A stretch of 64,000 nucleotides of DNA from assembly GCF_002220365.1 (NCBI RefSeq), contig NZ_MTHB01000229.1, forward strand, positions 1-64,000. The letters run 5' to 3'. Below the pieces are notes generated by a model that worked only from the letters and a program-made list of their open reading frames with translations, ran no database searches and was not told the DNA's origin. This DNA comes from Caballeronia sordidicola (GTDB taxonomy: Bacteria > Pseudomonadota > Gammaproteobacteria > Burkholderiales > Burkholderiaceae). Each line of letters starts with the position of its first letter. The first letter of the stretch is position 1. Shown one piece after another: positions 17,227 through 26,375 of this stretch. A program made the position numbers and the translations under genes.

Positions 17227-17324
17227 TGATTGTCTCTGTGAATCAATAAGATTTTCTGAAGAATAAATCAGAATGGATTCTGAGGCGATACTTGTTCCGA
17301 AGCCAAATAACAGAGGGAGACAAC

Positions 17325-18107
17325 ATGAACGGTATCGAACTGACTGAGCGCTTGCGGGCGGGCCTTCCCGTCTACGCGCTCGGTATCCGCGCGTCGCGAA
17401 CCACGGACGTGGTGCGTTGGGCGAAAGCGACTGGCTACGACACCATATGGATCGACATGGAACACAGCACGCTGCCCGTCGATACGGTTGCGCAGTTGTG
17501 CTCATGTGCGGTCGATCTTGGCTTGACTCCGTGGGTCCGGGTCCCTGAACGTGACTACGGAACAATCAATCGCGTGCTCGACGGCGGGGCGCTCGGCATC
17601 ATCGTCGCGCGGGTGGAAACGGCGGCGCAGGCTAGAGACGTGGTCACGGCAACGCGTTTCCCACCGCTTGGCCAGCGCTCCCAACTCGCGACGCTGCCCT
17701 ACGTGAACTTTGAAAAGCTGCACGCCCGCCAACTCAATCAAACGCTCAATGACGCCACCGCGATCAAGGTGCTGATCGAGAGCCGCGCGGGCGTGGAAGC
17801 GGCCGATGCGATTGCGGCCGTCGAGGGCATCGACATTCTGGCAGTCGGCTGCAACGACTTGAGCGCCGATCTGGGACACACCGGCGAGTCGACGCATCCC
17901 GAGGTGGTGCAAGCGTGCCGGAGTGTGATTGCCGCCGCCCGGCGTTGCGGCAAGGTCGCGATCGTCGGAGGGATGCCGGATAGCGATGCATTGACGAGCC
18001 TTAGGGAAGAAGGGGCTGCGCCCTTCATTTTTGCGGGTATAGACACGGACCTGTTCCTGAATGCGCTGCGGCAACGAATAGAGAGCAGCCGCGCGGCATT
18101 TCTCTAA
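17325..18107 (+). CDS. HpcH/HpaI-family aldolase
   Basis: 260 residues, class II metal-dependent pyruvate aldolase family. Visible motifs are WIDMEHSTLP (metal and base residues), TPWVRVPE, GALGIIVARVETA and FPPLGQRS, typical of 2-keto-3-deoxy or 4-hydroxy-2-oxo acid aldolases. It would cleave a 4-hydroxy-2-oxoacid to pyruvate or oxaloacetate plus an aldehyde. AGGGAGA precedes the ATG at 17325, confirming the start. It is the first gene of a plus-strand run after the divergent LysR. The exact substrate cannot be told. Confidence 0.88.
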   Translation: MNGIELTERLRAGLPVYALGIRASRTTDVVRWAKATGYDTIWIDMEHSTLPVDTVAQLCSCAVDLGLTPWVRVPERDYGTINRVLDGGALGIIVARVETAAQARDVVTATRFPPLGQRSQLATLPYVNFEKLHARQLNQTLNDATAIKVLIESRAGVEAADAIAAVEGIDILAVGCNDLSADLGHTGESTHPEVVQACRSVIAAARRCGKVAIVGGMPDSDALTSLREEGAAPFIFAGIDTDLFLNALRQRIESSRAAFL

Positions 18108-18159
18108 GCTGCACAAGCCCTCCAAGTCCAAACAACCTGATCATTCACGACCTATTTTC

Positions 18160-19038
18160 ATGGCTGAAATTCCGCTGATATCCACCCCGATGCGTGCGTT
18201 CGACACGCTGTCACGCCCCGCTTTCGAGATGCCCGTTCATGCTTGCGACGCGCACATGCACGCATTCGGCCCGGAGGTGCTGTATCCCCACGTGGAGCAT
18301 CCGCATTACACCTTGCCGGACGGCAAGCTCCACGCTTACTTGCAGTTGATGCACGTGCTTCAACTCGAACGGTTCGTGATCGTGCAGCCGAGTTTCTACG
18401 GCACCGACAACCGCTGCTTGATCGACACCTTGAATGCTGCCGGACCGATTGCGCGAGGCGTGGTGATGCTCGATGAGCATACCGACGCAGCCACGCTTGA
18501 TCGCTATCATCGGGCGGGCGTTCGTGCCGTGCGGCTTGACCTGTTCGCGCGCTCGGCGTTGCCCACCGAAGAGATTCAGCAGTACATCACACGCATGTCA
18601 CAACTGTGCACGAGCCTCGGCTGGCATGTGCAGTTCTACGCGCCGGGCTGGGTCGTGCGCAACCTCATTCCATTCCTGGCGGATGTGCAATCGGACTTCG
18701 TGATCGATCACATGGGGTACATGCTCGAAGAGGACGGTCTCACGGAGGCGGATTTCGAGCGCTTGCTGAACCTGCTCAAGGAAGGGAACTGCTGGCTCAA
18801 GCTCAGCGCGCCGTATCGGATCGCCAGACATCGTGGGTACGACGCCGTTGCGCCAATGGCGCAGAAGATAATTGACGCGGCGCCGCACAAGGTGATCTGG
18901 GGTTCCGACTGGCCGCACATCCCCGATTCGACTCGCGACACCGGTGAACTGCTCAATCTGCTCGGCGCGTGGACGCAAGACCCCAAGGTTTGCCAGATGA
19001 TTCTCTCCGACAACCCCGCACGGCTGTTCGATTACTGA
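18160..19038 (+). CDS. Amidohydrolase-2 family lactonase/hydrolase (PDC-hydrolase like)
   Basis: 292 residues of TIM-barrel metal hydrolase. Motifs are VHACDAHMHAFGP (first-strand HxH, here HMH), FVIVQPSFYGTDN, IDHMGY and VIWGSDWPHIPD near the C-terminus. These resemble 2-pyrone-4,6-dicarboxylate lactonase and sulfomuconolactone hydrolase. It would open a lactone formed during aromatic catabolism, feeding the aldolase encoded just upstream (52-bp gap). The metal content may be low, as LigI works without a divalent metal. Confidence 0.85.
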   Translation: MAEIPLISTPMRAFDTLSRPAFEMPVHACDAHMHAFGPEVLYPHVEHPHYTLPDGKLHAYLQLMHVLQLERFVIVQPSFYGTDNRCLIDTLNAAGPIARGVVMLDEHTDAATLDRYHRAGVRAVRLDLFARSALPTEEIQQYITRMSQLCTSLGWHVQFYAPGWVVRNLIPFLADVQSDFVIDHMGYMLEEDGLTEADFERLLNLLKEGNCWLKLSAPYRIARHRGYDAVAPMAQKIIDAAPHKVIWGSDWPHIPDSTRDTGELLNLLGAWTQDPKVCQMILSDNPARLFDY

Positions 19039-19063
19039 CCATGCATCATGGAGTCTTCAGGCG

Positions 19064-20215
19064 ATGACTTATCAACCGCATCCCGCCTTTGCCGCGCTGT
19101 TCCGTGCGTTTACATCGGATCCGGCCAGCATTGGCAACCAGTTGACGCAACAGATGACGCGGCGCGAGGCGGACGCGCCGCTCCTGGTATCGACCGGCTC
19201 TGACATCGTGCTGTTTCCGGGCGGCGGACGGCCCGCATCTATCGAGAGCTTTCGCAAATCGACACGGGGCTTCATTGAACTGACCGCCGTGTCGCACCTG
19301 CCGCTTGCCATTGCCTACCTCGCACGGATGCGCGAACTTGGCACCCGTGACAACGCCTGGCAGCACGAGGCCGCGAAATTGATGGTTCATGCGCGCACTA
19401 CGCGCGAGGCCAATTCACCGGCGCTATGGCGCGACGAGATCGCTGTCAAGAGTCTGGCAGGCTTCGATCTCAAGCTCGCGAACCTGGTCGACTATACGTG
19501 CGCCACCACAATCGATTTGCTTGAGCGCGTAGCAGACGAACCCGCGTTGATGAGCTTCGACTCGTTGCGTGACAATTATTTCGCACCGCTTGATTCCGAG
19601 GCGGTCCCGGTGCCCATGAACGACGTGATGTTCGCGACCTTCGGTCTCGCGTTCCTCGATATTGTGTATCGGATCGGCAACTGGCTGCGAGCACAGGAAC
19701 TCGACTGGGCTCGCCTGATGGTGCTGGTCAGCGGCAGGTCGGGCCGTCCGACGGCCGGTGCGACTTGGGCGACCAACAACATGTGCCATCTTATCTGGCG
19801 TGTCTCCGGTGGGGCGTTGCCGCCGGAACGCGTGTTCGTTGCACCGTTTGCACCATCGTTCTCGGTGGCCGAGTTACCCGACGCCACGGGTCTGATTGCG
19901 CTCGAAAATACTTATAGGATGCTATGGCAGAACACGCGTGCAAGCATTGATGTGGCGCGTGAGTTGTTTCCGGATCATCCGGGGTATCGCTTTGAACCGA
20001 CAGCTGCCGAGTCCATGCCGCCGATCACGTCGGTGAACGACCGGGATGCCATTACCGCGCGTCTCAGACGCATCATGGAAGACCCGTCGCAACTCTTGTC
20101 GAACTGCGTAGCCGACTATATTGTCGATCAGTTGCAGGCCAACGGAAACCATCCGGAGCGCGTGGAGATTCCAGGCTTCACGAACGTAACGTATCCCGGG
20201 CCATCGACGAGTTAG
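19064..20215 (+). CDS. Conserved protein of unknown function in catabolic run
   Basis: 383 residues, soluble, with no signal peptide. Not securely recognised; it may belong to DUF5624, but this is from memory only. Visible features are LLVSTGSDIVLFPGGGRPASIE near the N-terminus, several Trp/Asn-rich loops (AGATWATNNMCHLIWRVSGG) and VTYPG at the end. It starts 26 bases after the amidohydrolase and belongs to the same transcription unit. A role as an enzyme acting on an aromatic-derived intermediate is inferred from position only. Confidence 0.7.
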   Translation: MTYQPHPAFAALFRAFTSDPASIGNQLTQQMTRREADAPLLVSTGSDIVLFPGGGRPASIESFRKSTRGFIELTAVSHLPLAIAYLARMRELGTRDNAWQHEAAKLMVHARTTREANSPALWRDEIAVKSLAGFDLKLANLVDYTCATTIDLLERVADEPALMSFDSLRDNYFAPLDSEAVPVPMNDVMFATFGLAFLDIVYRIGNWLRAQELDWARLMVLVSGRSGRPTAGATWATNNMCHLIWRVSGGALPPERVFVAPFAPSFSVAELPDATGLIALENTYRMLWQNTRASIDVARELFPDHPGYRFEPTAAESMPPITSVNDRDAITARLRRIMEDPSQLLSNCVADYIVDQLQANGNHPERVEIPGFTNVTYPGPSTS

Positions 20216-20301
20216 TCACGCAGCAGGAACCGCAGGTCACAAGACAATGGCATCGCAGGGCGGTGGTGCCGATTTTATAGAAAGCCCGCATACAACAATC
20301 T

Positions 20302-20471
20302 GCATGGGACCAGAGTAAGGCATGGGGCCGGAGTAAGCGCTAAAGCGCCAACTCCGGCCGACACGCCAAATCTGGTCGACCGCAACCATGTTGCATGGGA
20401 CCAGAGTAAGGCATGGGGCCGGAGTAAGCGCTAAAGCGCCAACTCCGGCCGACATGCCAACTCTGGTCGAC
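20302..20471 (+). repeat. Tandem pair of long hairpin repeats (2 x 79 nt, period 91)
   Basis: Units at 20302-20380 and 20393-20471 differ at two or three bases. Each unit folds on itself: outer arms GACCAGAGT...(A)CTCTGGTC, middle GGCATG...CATGCC in copy two, and inner GGCCGGAGT...ACTCCGGCC around CGC-TAAA-GCG. The 12-nt spacer carries GCAACCATGTTGC. The pair ends 17 bases before the ATG of the transporter, with AGGAGA between. An mRNA-level or protein-binding control element is inferred. Confidence 0.85.
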
Positions 20472-20488
20472 ACAGGAGACGTTACACC

Positions 20489-21811
20489 ATGAATCATCTT
20501 GAGGTTGCACCCTCCGCAGGCCGGGCCGTCCGCTCGGTCATCAGCATCACGCTCGTCTGCTTCGCGGTCTCCATGATCGATGGATTCGACACGCTGATGC
20601 TGTCATTCGTCGCGCCGCTGCTGGCGAAATCATTGCAGATCGATCACGCGTCGCTCGGGCGTGTGTTCGGCGCAGGGTTTGTTGGCACGGTGCTGGGCTC
20701 GCTGATCATTGGCCCGCTTGCCGATCGTTTCGGTCGCAGGAAAATGCTGGTACTCGCGTTGGTCGTGACCGGGGGCTTCACGCTGGCCTGCGCATTCGCC
20801 AGTTCGGCGGGTACGCTCGCTGCATTGCGCTTTCTCGGCGGCCTCGGCATGGGCGGCGCGATTCCACCTATCGCCGCGATCACGGCCGAAAGCGCTTCGT
20901 CGGAACGCCGCTCGTCCCTGGTCATCCTGATGTTCATCGGCTTCCCGCTTGGTGCGGTCGTAGGCGGCGCGATCACGGCCGCATTGATGATGAAATTCGG
21001 CTGGCCGCTCGTGTTCCTGATGGGCGGATCATGCGCGCTGGCTGCAATCATCCCGGTACTGCTGATCATTCCGGCAGCGACGCCGGCCGAGGCAACGATC
21101 AAACCAGCTCTCCAGGATAACAACGGTTTAGCGGGCAGCCTCCTGGCCCGGTTCGTGGGCAACCTGTTCGCCGAAGGACGTCTCGCCGCGACATTCGCAC
21201 TCTGGTTCGGCGTGCTTGCCAGCATGATCCTGTCAGGCTTCCTGGTCAGCTTCATGCCAACCATCCTCAACCTGAACGGCGTGGCCCCCGACCGGGCTGC
21301 GCTGGGCGCGGTCGTGATCAACGTGGGTGCGATCGTCGGAGCGTTGCTGATCTCGCTGATCGTGAGGCGGGGAGCGCCGTTCGTCGCGGTGGCCGTTTCG
21401 TTTGTTGCCGGCGCCGTGATGGTCTTCACGCTCGGCCGGGTGATCGGCGCGGGCAACGCCGCGTTCGGCTTGCTGTTCGTGGTCGGCGCTTGCATTGTCG
21501 GCGGCCAACTGACCTTTCCGGCCATTGCGAGCTGCCTCTTTCCCACCGGCGTGCGCGCGGCGGGGGTGGGCTGGACGCTGGCCATCGGGCGCACCGGGTC
21601 GATCATCGGGCCCGTTGTCGGCGGCATTCTGCTGGGGCAGAACTGGTCCCTCGGTCATCTATTCCTGGCAGCCGCGCTGCTGGCATTGTTTGCGGCGCTT
21701 GGCATTACGCTGGCCAATTTATGGCGCCCGCGCGGCGACGGCACGCTGCGCCACAAGCCGTTTGCAAAGTTCATGATGACGGGGCGGGAGGTAAGCAATG
21801 GCAAACACTGA
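20489..21811 (+). CDS. MFS aromatic acid:H+ symporter (AAHS family)
   Basis: 440 residues, 12 predicted membrane helices. AAHS signatures are SMIDGFDTLMLSFVAPLLA in helix 1 and the loop 2-3 motif GPLADRFGRRKM. The central hydrophilic loop (about 200-230) is standard. It carries protons with aromatic or related carboxylates into the cell. AGGAGA is upstream of the ATG. It follows the duplicated hairpins and overlaps the next gene by 14 bases. The substrate is probably the acid degraded by the aldolase/lactonase genes. Confidence 0.9.
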   Translation: MNHLEVAPSAGRAVRSVISITLVCFAVSMIDGFDTLMLSFVAPLLAKSLQIDHASLGRVFGAGFVGTVLGSLIIGPLADRFGRRKMLVLALVVTGGFTLACAFASSAGTLAALRFLGGLGMGGAIPPIAAITAESASSERRSSLVILMFIGFPLGAVVGGAITAALMMKFGWPLVFLMGGSCALAAIIPVLLIIPAATPAEATIKPALQDNNGLAGSLLARFVGNLFAEGRLAATFALWFGVLASMILSGFLVSFMPTILNLNGVAPDRAALGAVVINVGAIVGALLISLIVRRGAPFVAVAVSFVAGAVMVFTLGRVIGAGNAAFGLLFVVGACIVGGQLTFPAIASCLFPTGVRAAGVGWTLAIGRTGSIIGPVVGGILLGQNWSLGHLFLAAALLALFAALGITLANLWRPRGDGTLRHKPFAKFMMTGREVSNGKH

Positions 21812-22910
21812 GACCTTTAAATCTATCCTGACGCCGGTGCAAAGACTGGTGACCAGTGGTGCGCGCGCAGTCGAAGTATTCAACATCGACGGACGTCTCT
21901 TCGCTGTCATTCCTCAGTTGGCGCGTGACATTCCCGGGCAGGCGCCTGGAATGAACGTGGGCGACAGCGACGTCGATGCGTTGATCTATACCTGGGAAGC
22001 GGGGCGGCTCGTCGAGCACGACGCACTTGCGGTACCCGGCGGAGAGGACGCGGAATACTTCGAGATTGGTGACCGGCGTTTTCTCGCGACCGTAGGCGTG
22101 CGCTCCGGCAGCGGCCCTTATACGCTGGACAGCGAGGCGATCCTGTACGAACGCAACGACGATCAATGGACACCGTTTCAGCGCTTCCCGACGTTCGCCG
22201 GCAAACAGTGGCACTTTTTCTCTATCGGCAGCCGGCATTTCCTGGCGCTGGCTCAGGGTGTCACGGTCGACGGTGTGACGCCAAATAATCCGCGCGAATC
22301 CTGCATTTTCGAATGGGATGGAAAACAATTCGGATTGCTACAGAAGCTAGATGGACACTGGGGATACAACTGGGCGTTTATCACGTTCGGAGGCCAGCAC
22401 TACCTGGCCTACGCGGATCATGTCAGCGGCTCTTCAATTTATCGCTGGCGGGGCGAGGGTTTTGATGTAGTTCAACGCTTCGACGAACCGGGCGGACGCG
22501 CATTCAGTTTCTTTATCGAACAGGATACGTTGTGGATGGTGCACGCGAACCTGATGGGAGAGACGCGTTTGTTCCAGTTCAATGAGGCGCGGATTCAGTT
22601 CGATCCGGTCCAGTCATTGGGCGCGGCAGGCGGGCGCGAACTGTGCCTTGTCGACGGCGCACACGGCCGCTATCTCGTGCGTGTGTGTTTCATTACCGGC
22701 ACCCCCCACGCGCCGCACACGCAGCAGCAATCACAAATATTCCTGTGGAGACAGGGCCGCTTTGAACTCGTCGATGAGATCCCCACTTCGGGCGGCACTG
22801 ACGCCGCAGCCTTCATGGCGCAAGGCCAGCGCTATCTGCTCGTCAGCAACAGTCTGGCCGAGGACGTGCGCTTTCGTGCAGATAGTGTGCTTTATCGATT
22901 CGATGGCTAG
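21798..22910 (+). CDS. EAR/EPTP-repeat beta-propeller protein
   Basis: 370 residues, no signal peptide. About seven repeats of roughly 50 residues with the EAR pattern: a strand ending in F..Q.....G, then a short 'F.IGDRRFLATVG' or 'F.FGGQHYLAYAD' hairpin, then 'S.IYRWRGEGFDVVQRFDEPG'. Such epilepsy-associated repeats build a seven-blade propeller in animal LGI proteins and occur in scattered bacterial proteins of unknown role. The 14-base overlap with the transporter gene implies coupled translation. A catalytic or binding role in the pathway is possible, but no catalytic residues are recognised. Confidence 0.8.
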   Translation: MANTETFKSILTPVQRLVTSGARAVEVFNIDGRLFAVIPQLARDIPGQAPGMNVGDSDVDALIYTWEAGRLVEHDALAVPGGEDAEYFEIGDRRFLATVGVRSGSGPYTLDSEAILYERNDDQWTPFQRFPTFAGKQWHFFSIGSRHFLALAQGVTVDGVTPNNPRESCIFEWDGKQFGLLQKLDGHWGYNWAFITFGGQHYLAYADHVSGSSIYRWRGEGFDVVQRFDEPGGRAFSFFIEQDTLWMVHANLMGETRLFQFNEARIQFDPVQSLGAAGGRELCLVDGAHGRYLVRVCFITGTPHAPHTQQQSQIFLWRQGRFELVDEIPTSGGTDAAAFMAQGQRYLLVSNSLAEDVRFRADSVLYRFDG

Positions 22911-23134
22911 GTCATTCCCGGCATACCCCGGATACCCTGCACCCGACGCGCAACGCTGTCGGGCAACCGTGTAGCCAGCCCCTTCTCGCGCTAAGCGAAA
23001 TCAATGACCTTTGGTCAAGCGCTCCCGTATGGAGGGGCGGGACGTTGCTTTGCCTAAAAAAACAACGCCATAAGGCGGCGTAGCAGAAATGAGTCAGGGC
23101 GCATGCGCTTTGAATCGAAAATCAGGAGACGACC

Positions 23135-24721
23135 ATGAAGAAGTATCCGCAAAATGCCGTTGGATGGACCCTTGCCGCGACCCTGCCGCTGATAGTGGCT
23201 AGTTGTGGCGGCAGTGACAGCAGTACCGTTGGTGATCCGAATCTGATTCAGACTGCTCAGGGTCAGGCAAAGGGCGTCACCGTCAACGGTGTGCGCGAGT
23301 ATCTCGGTTTGCCGTATGCGGCGCCGCCTGTCGGCGCGCTCCGCTGGAAGGCGCCTGCAGCCGCGGCCGCCTACTCGGGCGTCTATGATGCGTCGCATGC
23401 TGGCTCGGAATGTTTGCAGGGCACGCCCGCCGCTATCGCGGGTAGCGAGGACTGCCTGTACATGAATGTCTATGTGCCGGGACCGACAACGGTAACGACC
23501 CCTTTGCCCGTGCTGTTCTGGATTCACGGCGGCGGGTTTATCAACGGATCCGGCATTGCCACCGACGGTTCGGCGTTGGCGGTCAAATCAAACGCAATTG
23601 TGGTGACGATCAACTACCGTCTCAATGCGCTGGGTTTTCTCGCGCATCCCGCGCTTGCAGCCGAGGACCCGAACGGGGCCGCGGGCAACTATGGAATCAT
23701 GGACCAGGCTGCTGCGCTGGAATGGGTGCAGAAGAATATTGCTGCGTTCGGCGGGGACTCGAAGAACGTCACTATCTTCGGCGATTCGGCGGGCGGACAT
23801 TCCGTCTATGTTCAACTTGCATCGCCCGGATCGGCGGGACTGTTTGCGAAAGCGGTCGCACAAAGCGGTGATTTCAGCCAGGTTCAAGCGACGCTGACCC
23901 AAGCCGAAACCAGCGGTGCAGCACTCGCGAGTGGCTGGGGCTGCGGCGCTACACCAAGCGCGGATTGCCTGCGTCAGCTTCCCGCTTCAGCCACATTGCA
24001 AGGCAATCCCAATGCCTGGTACGCGATCGTGGACGGCAAGGTGCTGCCCACATCGACGTCTCAGGCATTTGCCGCGGGGACATTCAATCGCGTACCGTTG
24101 ATATCCGGTTTTACACAGAACGAAGGCACGTTTTTCGTAGCGGCCGCGTTCGATGCCCAGGGCAATCCGGTCCAGGCGGCAAACTATACGAACACCATCA
24201 CGGGATACCTTGGTGTCCCAGGTGCCAGCACGGCCGCGCTTTATCCGCTTGGTCAGTATTCGTCGCCGAGTCAGGCGCTGGCAGCGGCACTTGGCGATTA
24301 CCGGTTCGTTTGCACGGCCCTTCAGGATAGCGACAATCTAGCCAAGTATTCACCAGCGGTGTACATGTACCGCTTTTCCGACTTGGCGCCGTATAACGTG
24401 GGTGGCCTGACTTCCATTCTTCCTCCGACCACGCTGAACTACGGCGCTTTTCATTCGTCCGATCTTGACTACTGGTGGCAATTGATTCCGACTCCCACCG
24501 CCAATCAGGCAACACTGTCGGATGCGATGACGGCGGCGCTGTCGGCGTTCGCCCACTCGGGCAATCCGAATACCGGAGGTACTGTTGCAAACTGGCCGGC
24601 TTATACCGCTGCGACGCGTCAGATTCTAGATTTTGGTTATCCTGTTTCGAACACCTATGACGCGTATACCGCCCACAATTGCAGCTATTGGTTTGGGCAA
24701 CCGCCATCGCAACACTTGTGA
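23135..24721 (+). CDS. Type-B carboxylesterase, lipoprotein
   Basis: 528 residues with lipobox IVASC near residue 24, then an alpha/beta-hydrolase of the carboxylesterase/para-nitrobenzyl esterase type. Hallmarks are EYLGLPYAAPPVGALRW, SEDCLYMNVYVP, the oxyanion-hole IHGGGF and the nucleophile elbow FGDSAGG (usual GESAGG with Glu to Asp). The acid is probably in FTQNEGTFF and the catalytic His in GAFHSSDLDYWW. It is anchored in the outer membrane or periplasm and would hydrolyse an ester before uptake. It follows the propeller gene by 224 bases and may have its own promoter. Confidence 0.9.
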   Translation: MKKYPQNAVGWTLAATLPLIVASCGGSDSSTVGDPNLIQTAQGQAKGVTVNGVREYLGLPYAAPPVGALRWKAPAAAAAYSGVYDASHAGSECLQGTPAAIAGSEDCLYMNVYVPGPTTVTTPLPVLFWIHGGGFINGSGIATDGSALAVKSNAIVVTINYRLNALGFLAHPALAAEDPNGAAGNYGIMDQAAALEWVQKNIAAFGGDSKNVTIFGDSAGGHSVYVQLASPGSAGLFAKAVAQSGDFSQVQATLTQAETSGAALASGWGCGATPSADCLRQLPASATLQGNPNAWYAIVDGKVLPTSTSQAFAAGTFNRVPLISGFTQNEGTFFVAAAFDAQGNPVQAANYTNTITGYLGVPGASTAALYPLGQYSSPSQALAAALGDYRFVCTALQDSDNLAKYSPAVYMYRFSDLAPYNVGGLTSILPPTTLNYGAFHSSDLDYWWQLIPTPTANQATLSDAMTAALSAFAHSGNPNTGGTVANWPAYTAATRQILDFGYPVSNTYDAYTAHNCSYWFGQPPSQHL

Positions 24722-24740
24722 AGCGATCGTGACACGCTCC

Positions 24741-24777
24741 GAGTTATCACCTGCATTTAAATTTGAGGTGATAACTC
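24741..24777. terminator. Stem-loop after carboxylesterase
   Basis: A perfect 12-bp inverted repeat GAGTTATCACCT/AGGTGATAACTC with a 13-nt AT-rich loop, 19 bases after the esterase stop. No T-run follows, so it may end the mRNA by protecting it or bind a regulator. The rest of the gap, 24778-25088, contains no gene. Confidence 0.5.
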
Positions 24778-25088
24778 CGCTAACACCGAGAGGCGCGCGG
24801 CGAGCGAAACCAACCTGACCGTCCCGATTTGGATTGGCTCCCAATCATCTGACGAAACAGACGTAACGTCGCCTCGTGACATCCCGCGACATAATTGCTG
24901 AATAGAGATTGCGCGGTCATTCATTCATACTCGACTTCGTTGCAGGAACGCCAGAACGCGTAGATCCAACGCAGATTCACCCAGGCGTTTTCCGCAGACA
25001 TAGAGCGCCGATGATCAGCTATCCATACGTGTTTGTCTCATCGGACGATGTGTTTGAATAATCGAGACACGATGGTGTCGATGACAGG

Positions 25089-25859
25089 ATGAACATGCTG
25101 AATATTCTTAAGATGTTAGCCGGACGAAGCGCGTTTCGTGCACTGTCCGCCTTGGCCTTTTGTGCCGTTCTGCTGACCGGCTGCGCTGGCGGCGTCACCA
25201 ACGTGAGTGCATTTCCAGCGGCGGCTCAGGTGAGGCCGGAGACCATTTATGTCTATGCGTTTGAAAGCACGCCCGACCAGGTGAAACTCGACGGTGGTTT
25301 GCTTCAAAAGGTGAAGACGCAATTCGACGGGGCGTCGACCACGAAGAAGCAAGCCGACGATGCGCTCGAAGTGCGCGAGCAGGTGGCCGATGAAATCGTC
25401 AAGCAACTACAGTCGATGGGCCTGCATGCAGTGCGTGCAGATTCGCCTGCGCCCACGGACCGGAACGTCCTGATCGTACAGGGCAGCTTCGAGACGATCG
25501 ACGCTGGGAATCGCCGCCGTCGAATGCTGGTCGGTCTGGGCGCGGGGAAAAGCCAGGTCGGCACGTCGGTGCAGGTCGTGTATCAACCGGCGGGCGAAAT
25601 GCCGAGGCTTGTGCAGAGTTTCGATGCCAAGGCGGACAGCGGCAAGGCGCCTGGCGTGGTGGAAACAGCAGGTATTGGTGCTGCTGCCGGACATGTTGGG
25701 ACATCGGCTGCGGCAGGCGTGGGTCTGCATGCTATGTCCGAGACCAAACATGCCGGGGTGTCGGCAGATGCGAAGCGCCTGGCCGATTCCGTCGCGAAGC
25801 AGGTTGCGCAGATCGGCGTGGGCGAGGGCTGGATGACGCCTGACCGAATCAAGGGTTAA
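25089..25859 (+). CDS. DUF4410-like lipoprotein
   Basis: 256 residues with a signal sequence and lipobox LLTGC near residue 35. The body starts RPETIYVYAF and runs through VREQVADEIVKQLQSMGLHAV, NVLIVQGSFETIDAGNRRRR and VGLGAGKSQVGTSVQVV. The last two segments are the characteristic 'G.f..id.GnR.rR...GfGaG...v' of DUF4410. Family members are periplasmic or outer-membrane lipoproteins of unknown function. The C-terminal region is rich in Gly and Ala before a final helix. Confidence 0.75.
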   Translation: MNMLNILKMLAGRSAFRALSALAFCAVLLTGCAGGVTNVSAFPAAAQVRPETIYVYAFESTPDQVKLDGGLLQKVKTQFDGASTTKKQADDALEVREQVADEIVKQLQSMGLHAVRADSPAPTDRNVLIVQGSFETIDAGNRRRRMLVGLGAGKSQVGTSVQVVYQPAGEMPRLVQSFDAKADSGKAPGVVETAGIGAAAGHVGTSAAAGVGLHAMSETKHAGVSADAKRLADSVAKQVAQIGVGEGWMTPDRIKG

Positions 25860-25884
25860 TGATCTGGGATCAAACCCTGCGGGT

Positions 25885-26250
25885 TCAGAACGGTACTTCA
25901 GCCACGTGCCAAAGCACGCCGGAAGGATCGAAGATGAACCCGACTTTCATGCCCCAGCTTTGCAGCGCCGGCTCGCGAGGGGCATTGACAGAAAACTGTT
26001 GGACAAGCTCGCCGGGGTTCGTTTTCTGCCACCACGAATCCACATCCCGGACGAGAAGTTGAATCATGCAGTTCTCGGCAAATTCCTTCACGTAGAAATT
26101 CTGGAGAATGAAGCTGAAACTGCCCAGCTTTAATATCGCAATGCTTTCGTCCTCGTGGGTCAGCGTAAATCCTAACGCCTGGTAGAAACGCTTCGAAGCG
26201 TCGAAGTCTTTCGCAGGTACGAAAGGTCGAATAGCGAGGATCTGATCCAT
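25885..26250 (-). CDS. VOC-family (glyoxalase/bleomycin-resistance fold) protein
   Basis: 121 residues forming one vicinal-oxygen-chelate module pair. It begins IRPFVPAKDFDASKRFYQALGF, has SIAILKLGSFSFILQNFYV, and ends KVGFIFDPSGVLWHVAEV. The PAKDF..SK.FY.alGF opening is typical of small glyoxalase-like proteins in Proteobacteria. The substrate is unknown. Metal ligands are incomplete, so it may bind a ligand rather than act as an enzyme. The ATG at 26250 gives the canonical N-terminus; upstream open frame is not VOC-like. Convergent with the DUF4410-like gene. Confidence 0.8.
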   Translation of the reverse strand: MDQILAIRPFVPAKDFDASKRFYQALGFTLTHEDESIAILKLGSFSFILQNFYVKEFAENCMIQLLVRDVDSWWQKTNPGELVQQFSVNAPREPALQSWGMKVGFIFDPSGVLWHVAEVPF

Positions 26251-26375
26251 GATGATTCGTCCCTCCCCAAGATGATGTTGCTGCCGTTGTTGGCGAAACC
26301 GTGTGGAAATTTTATCAAGTTGCGGGGTGCCGGGGAACACGAACCAACCTGTGGCATCCAGCACGATTGCAGCGC

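Noticed and set aside
20644-21627. 327-codon minus-strand frame opposite the AAHS transporter
   Set aside because: Composition is a Pro/Thr/Arg-rich mirror of the transporter codons; the plus-strand gene has all family motifs.
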